Of a DNA stretch of 20,104 nt, positions 18,602 to 20,104 are shown piece after piece. The translations under genes were made by a program, and so were the position numbers. The notes under the pieces were generated by a model that saw only the letters and a program-made list of their open reading frames with translations, ran no database searches and was not told the origin of the DNA. Origin of the DNA: Rhizoclosmatium globosum (taxonomy: Eukaryota; Chytridiomycota; Chytridiomycetes; Chytridiales; Chytriomycetaceae); contig MCGO01000393.1 in assembly GCA_002104985.1 (NCBI GenBank), positions 1 to 20,104 of the forward strand, in the 5' to 3' direction. How positions within the stretch are numbered: the stretch's first letter is position 1; each line of letters starts with the position of its first letter.

Positions 18602-20104
18602 ATGATCATGGACCAGCCTGCTCAAACTAAACAAGACACGGAGCTCTCCCACCTGTTTTCCCTGCTGTCGAATGCATCCAATCCATCCACTTCGACCTTT
18701 ACTCAACAGGTTCTTTGCTCAATCAACTGAACTGTTTCAATTCTAATCAATTAGATAACAGGACTTGATAACTCTGCGGCAATGCGTTCTTGTCTCCTCT
18801 TCTGAGCACGACAAACTTGACCTGTGCCGCCTCCTTTCAACTCACATTTCCAAAGGTATCTAATAGTGTATCTTTATTCAATCTCAACTCATTCCTTCGT
18901 AGGCCCAGTTCCAGGACCATACTCTCAATCCACAGCACTCACAGAATCAATCAATCCATTCTGACTTGTCTTCCGCATTCACTTCCTCTGCTTGCCCAAT
19001 TCTTGTATTCAATTGGAAATGGAGCCCTCGTCCTCTCAAAGCACAACGAATACTTGTATCTGTTACCCCGCAGCCCGAACCAACAGATATGCTATTCAAT
19101 GTCTCGGAAATATTTGCATAAAACTTGGGATGAAACATGTGTCTACAGAAACGCGTGTCCTTGATACCCTCCTGTCCATCCTCTCCGACCTTCACTCTCC
19201 TACCTCTTCCAAAAAACACACCACCGCAGCCACGGCTAAACTGACTACAGCATGTCTTAAATCCATTCAACTCCTCATGCCGAAAATAAGGCCCTTTTTG
19301 CATCCCCCCAACTCATTTCCACCCTATGTACGCGTCTTGAAACTATTCTCTTCTCTCCTTCATCCTCAACACCCGATCCACCGACTCACCACCCGCCTCC
19401 GCGGACGCTCCGAATCAACATCATCCTGGCGAACAACCACCACAACCCCTCCACCACCTCAAAATCCACAACCCGTGTCTCCCATCAACATCAACAACAA
19501 CAACCCACTCCGACTCCGAAGACCCCCAACAGACACCGACCCTTCTCCATCAACCCTCGCTTCACACCACACGACTCAACCATCCAAACATCCTATACAC
19601 TCTAACATCCTCGCGAAATCCCACCCCCGCTTGATATACCCATCATGGCCCTCTTCCTCCCGGCCTCTTACCTCCTCAACCATCTTCACCTACAAAGACC
19701 CGAATCGCAGCTGCACAGGCCTGCACGCGCTGGTAGAGGGTAGTCAAGGTACCTCGCGGTGGCAGACGACTCCGCGCCTGTTGGAGCGTATACGTCGCTG
19801 TCGCAGAGGGTTGCGAGGGTTGTGTGCAGTTGCATGATGGGTTTTGGGCGGTGCGTGGGAGAAGGAGGGGGTGGTTTTGAGAGGGGGCTTGTGGGGGCGT
19901 GTTGTGCTGTTGTGAGGGTTTTGCCGTATGCGAGGATTGTTGGGCGGGAGTTGGGGGGATGGGTGGGGGGTTGTTTGGGGGATTGTGGAAGGGGTTGCGG
20001 TGGGAGGTGGAGGTGAGTTTTGTTTTGTTTTTTTGGTGTGAGGGTTAATTCTGAGGGTGTTTTTAGATTTGGGACTGTTGGAAGTTTATTTACCGGTGCT
20101 TACT
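18602..20104 (+). CDS. HEATR6: HEAT-repeat protein, HEATR6-like (DUF4042), 3' partial and frame-disturbed
   Basis: Exon 1 (18602-18709) starts MIMDQPAQTKQDTELSHLF. Exon 2 (18762-18855) reads DLITLRQCVLVSSSEHDKLD. A 47-bp intron follows, then a long exon to 20012, an intron at 20013-20066 (GTGAGT..TTTTTAG) and continuation out of the window. The long exon carries helical-repeat sequence: PLLAQFLYSIGNGALVLSKH, then in another frame NRYAIQCLGNICIKLGMKH, ETRVLDTLLSILSDL and LTTACLKSIQLL. A Pro/Thr/Asn-rich linker (about 19420-19620) leads to STIFTYKDPN, LVEGSQG, AVADDSAPVGAYTSLSQRVA and LPYARIVG. This order matches the HEATR6 family (KDPxxKxRxxAL, LEGS, TPFS, NAPYxRL). The frame changes at least three times by one base, for example at the C run near 19063 and near 19751. 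HEATR6 function is poorly known. Confidence 0.55.

Overview
The window looks like nuclear DNA of an early-diverging, zoosporic fungus, most likely a chytrid. Genes carry short introns (about 46-78 bp, with GT..AG ends and CTAAC/CTGAC-like branch sites), and they are densely packed on both strands. The gene set also fits: a fungal transcription-factor homology domain, a Crinkler (CRN)-type effector-like protein with REase-like and kinase-like domains (a family known mainly from chytrids and oomycetes), a fungal-type fatty-acid dioxygenase, dynein LC8, RCE1 and a Gyp1-type Rab-GAP. The species cannot be named from the sequence alone.

Layout, left to right. 1-116: a possible N-terminal fragment of a minus-strand gene leaving the window. 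905-2970: a tandem duplication of a small unknown gene together with its upstream region; both copies are on the minus strand and copy B has a damaged start. 3490-7550: two tandem minus-strand sirtuin genes, each built as ZnF-UBP + Sir2 catalytic domain. The downstream copy (3490-5014) has a P-to-R change in the GIPDFR motif and a one-base frameshift near its C-terminus. The upstream copy (5209-7550) has an intact catalytic domain, but its zinc finger is interrupted by about 0.6 kb that holds exon/intron-like sequence of the opposite strand. 8053-10009: a stand-alone heme dioxygenase of the linoleate diol synthase/Ppo family, without the usual C-terminal P450. 10114-11735: a TBC-domain Rab-GAP (Gyp1/TBC1D22 type). 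11959-12032: tRNA-Asn(GTT). 12181-14111 (minus): a fungal transcription-factor-domain protein without a Zn2Cys6 cluster. 14203-16092 (minus): the CRN-like gene. 16446-17637 (minus): CAAX prenyl protease RCE1. 17814-18144 (minus): dynein light chain LC8. 18602-20104 (plus): a HEATR6-like HEAT-repeat protein, cut by the window end.

There is no operon logic, as expected for a eukaryote. Apart from the two tandem duplications, the neighbours are functionally unrelated: protein deacetylation, oxylipin synthesis, Rab GTPase control, CAAX-protein maturation, dynein transport and a possible secreted effector.

One strong pattern cuts across genes. Single-base frameshifts, mostly in homopolymer runs, are frequent in 15.4-20 kb (CRN, RCE1, LC8, HEATR6-like) and occur once in sirtuin 1, while the genes in 8-14.2 kb read cleanly. 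The LC8 protein is otherwise essentially canonical, so assembly or base-calling error is a better explanation than gene decay for that region. All breaks in the window should be read with this in mind.
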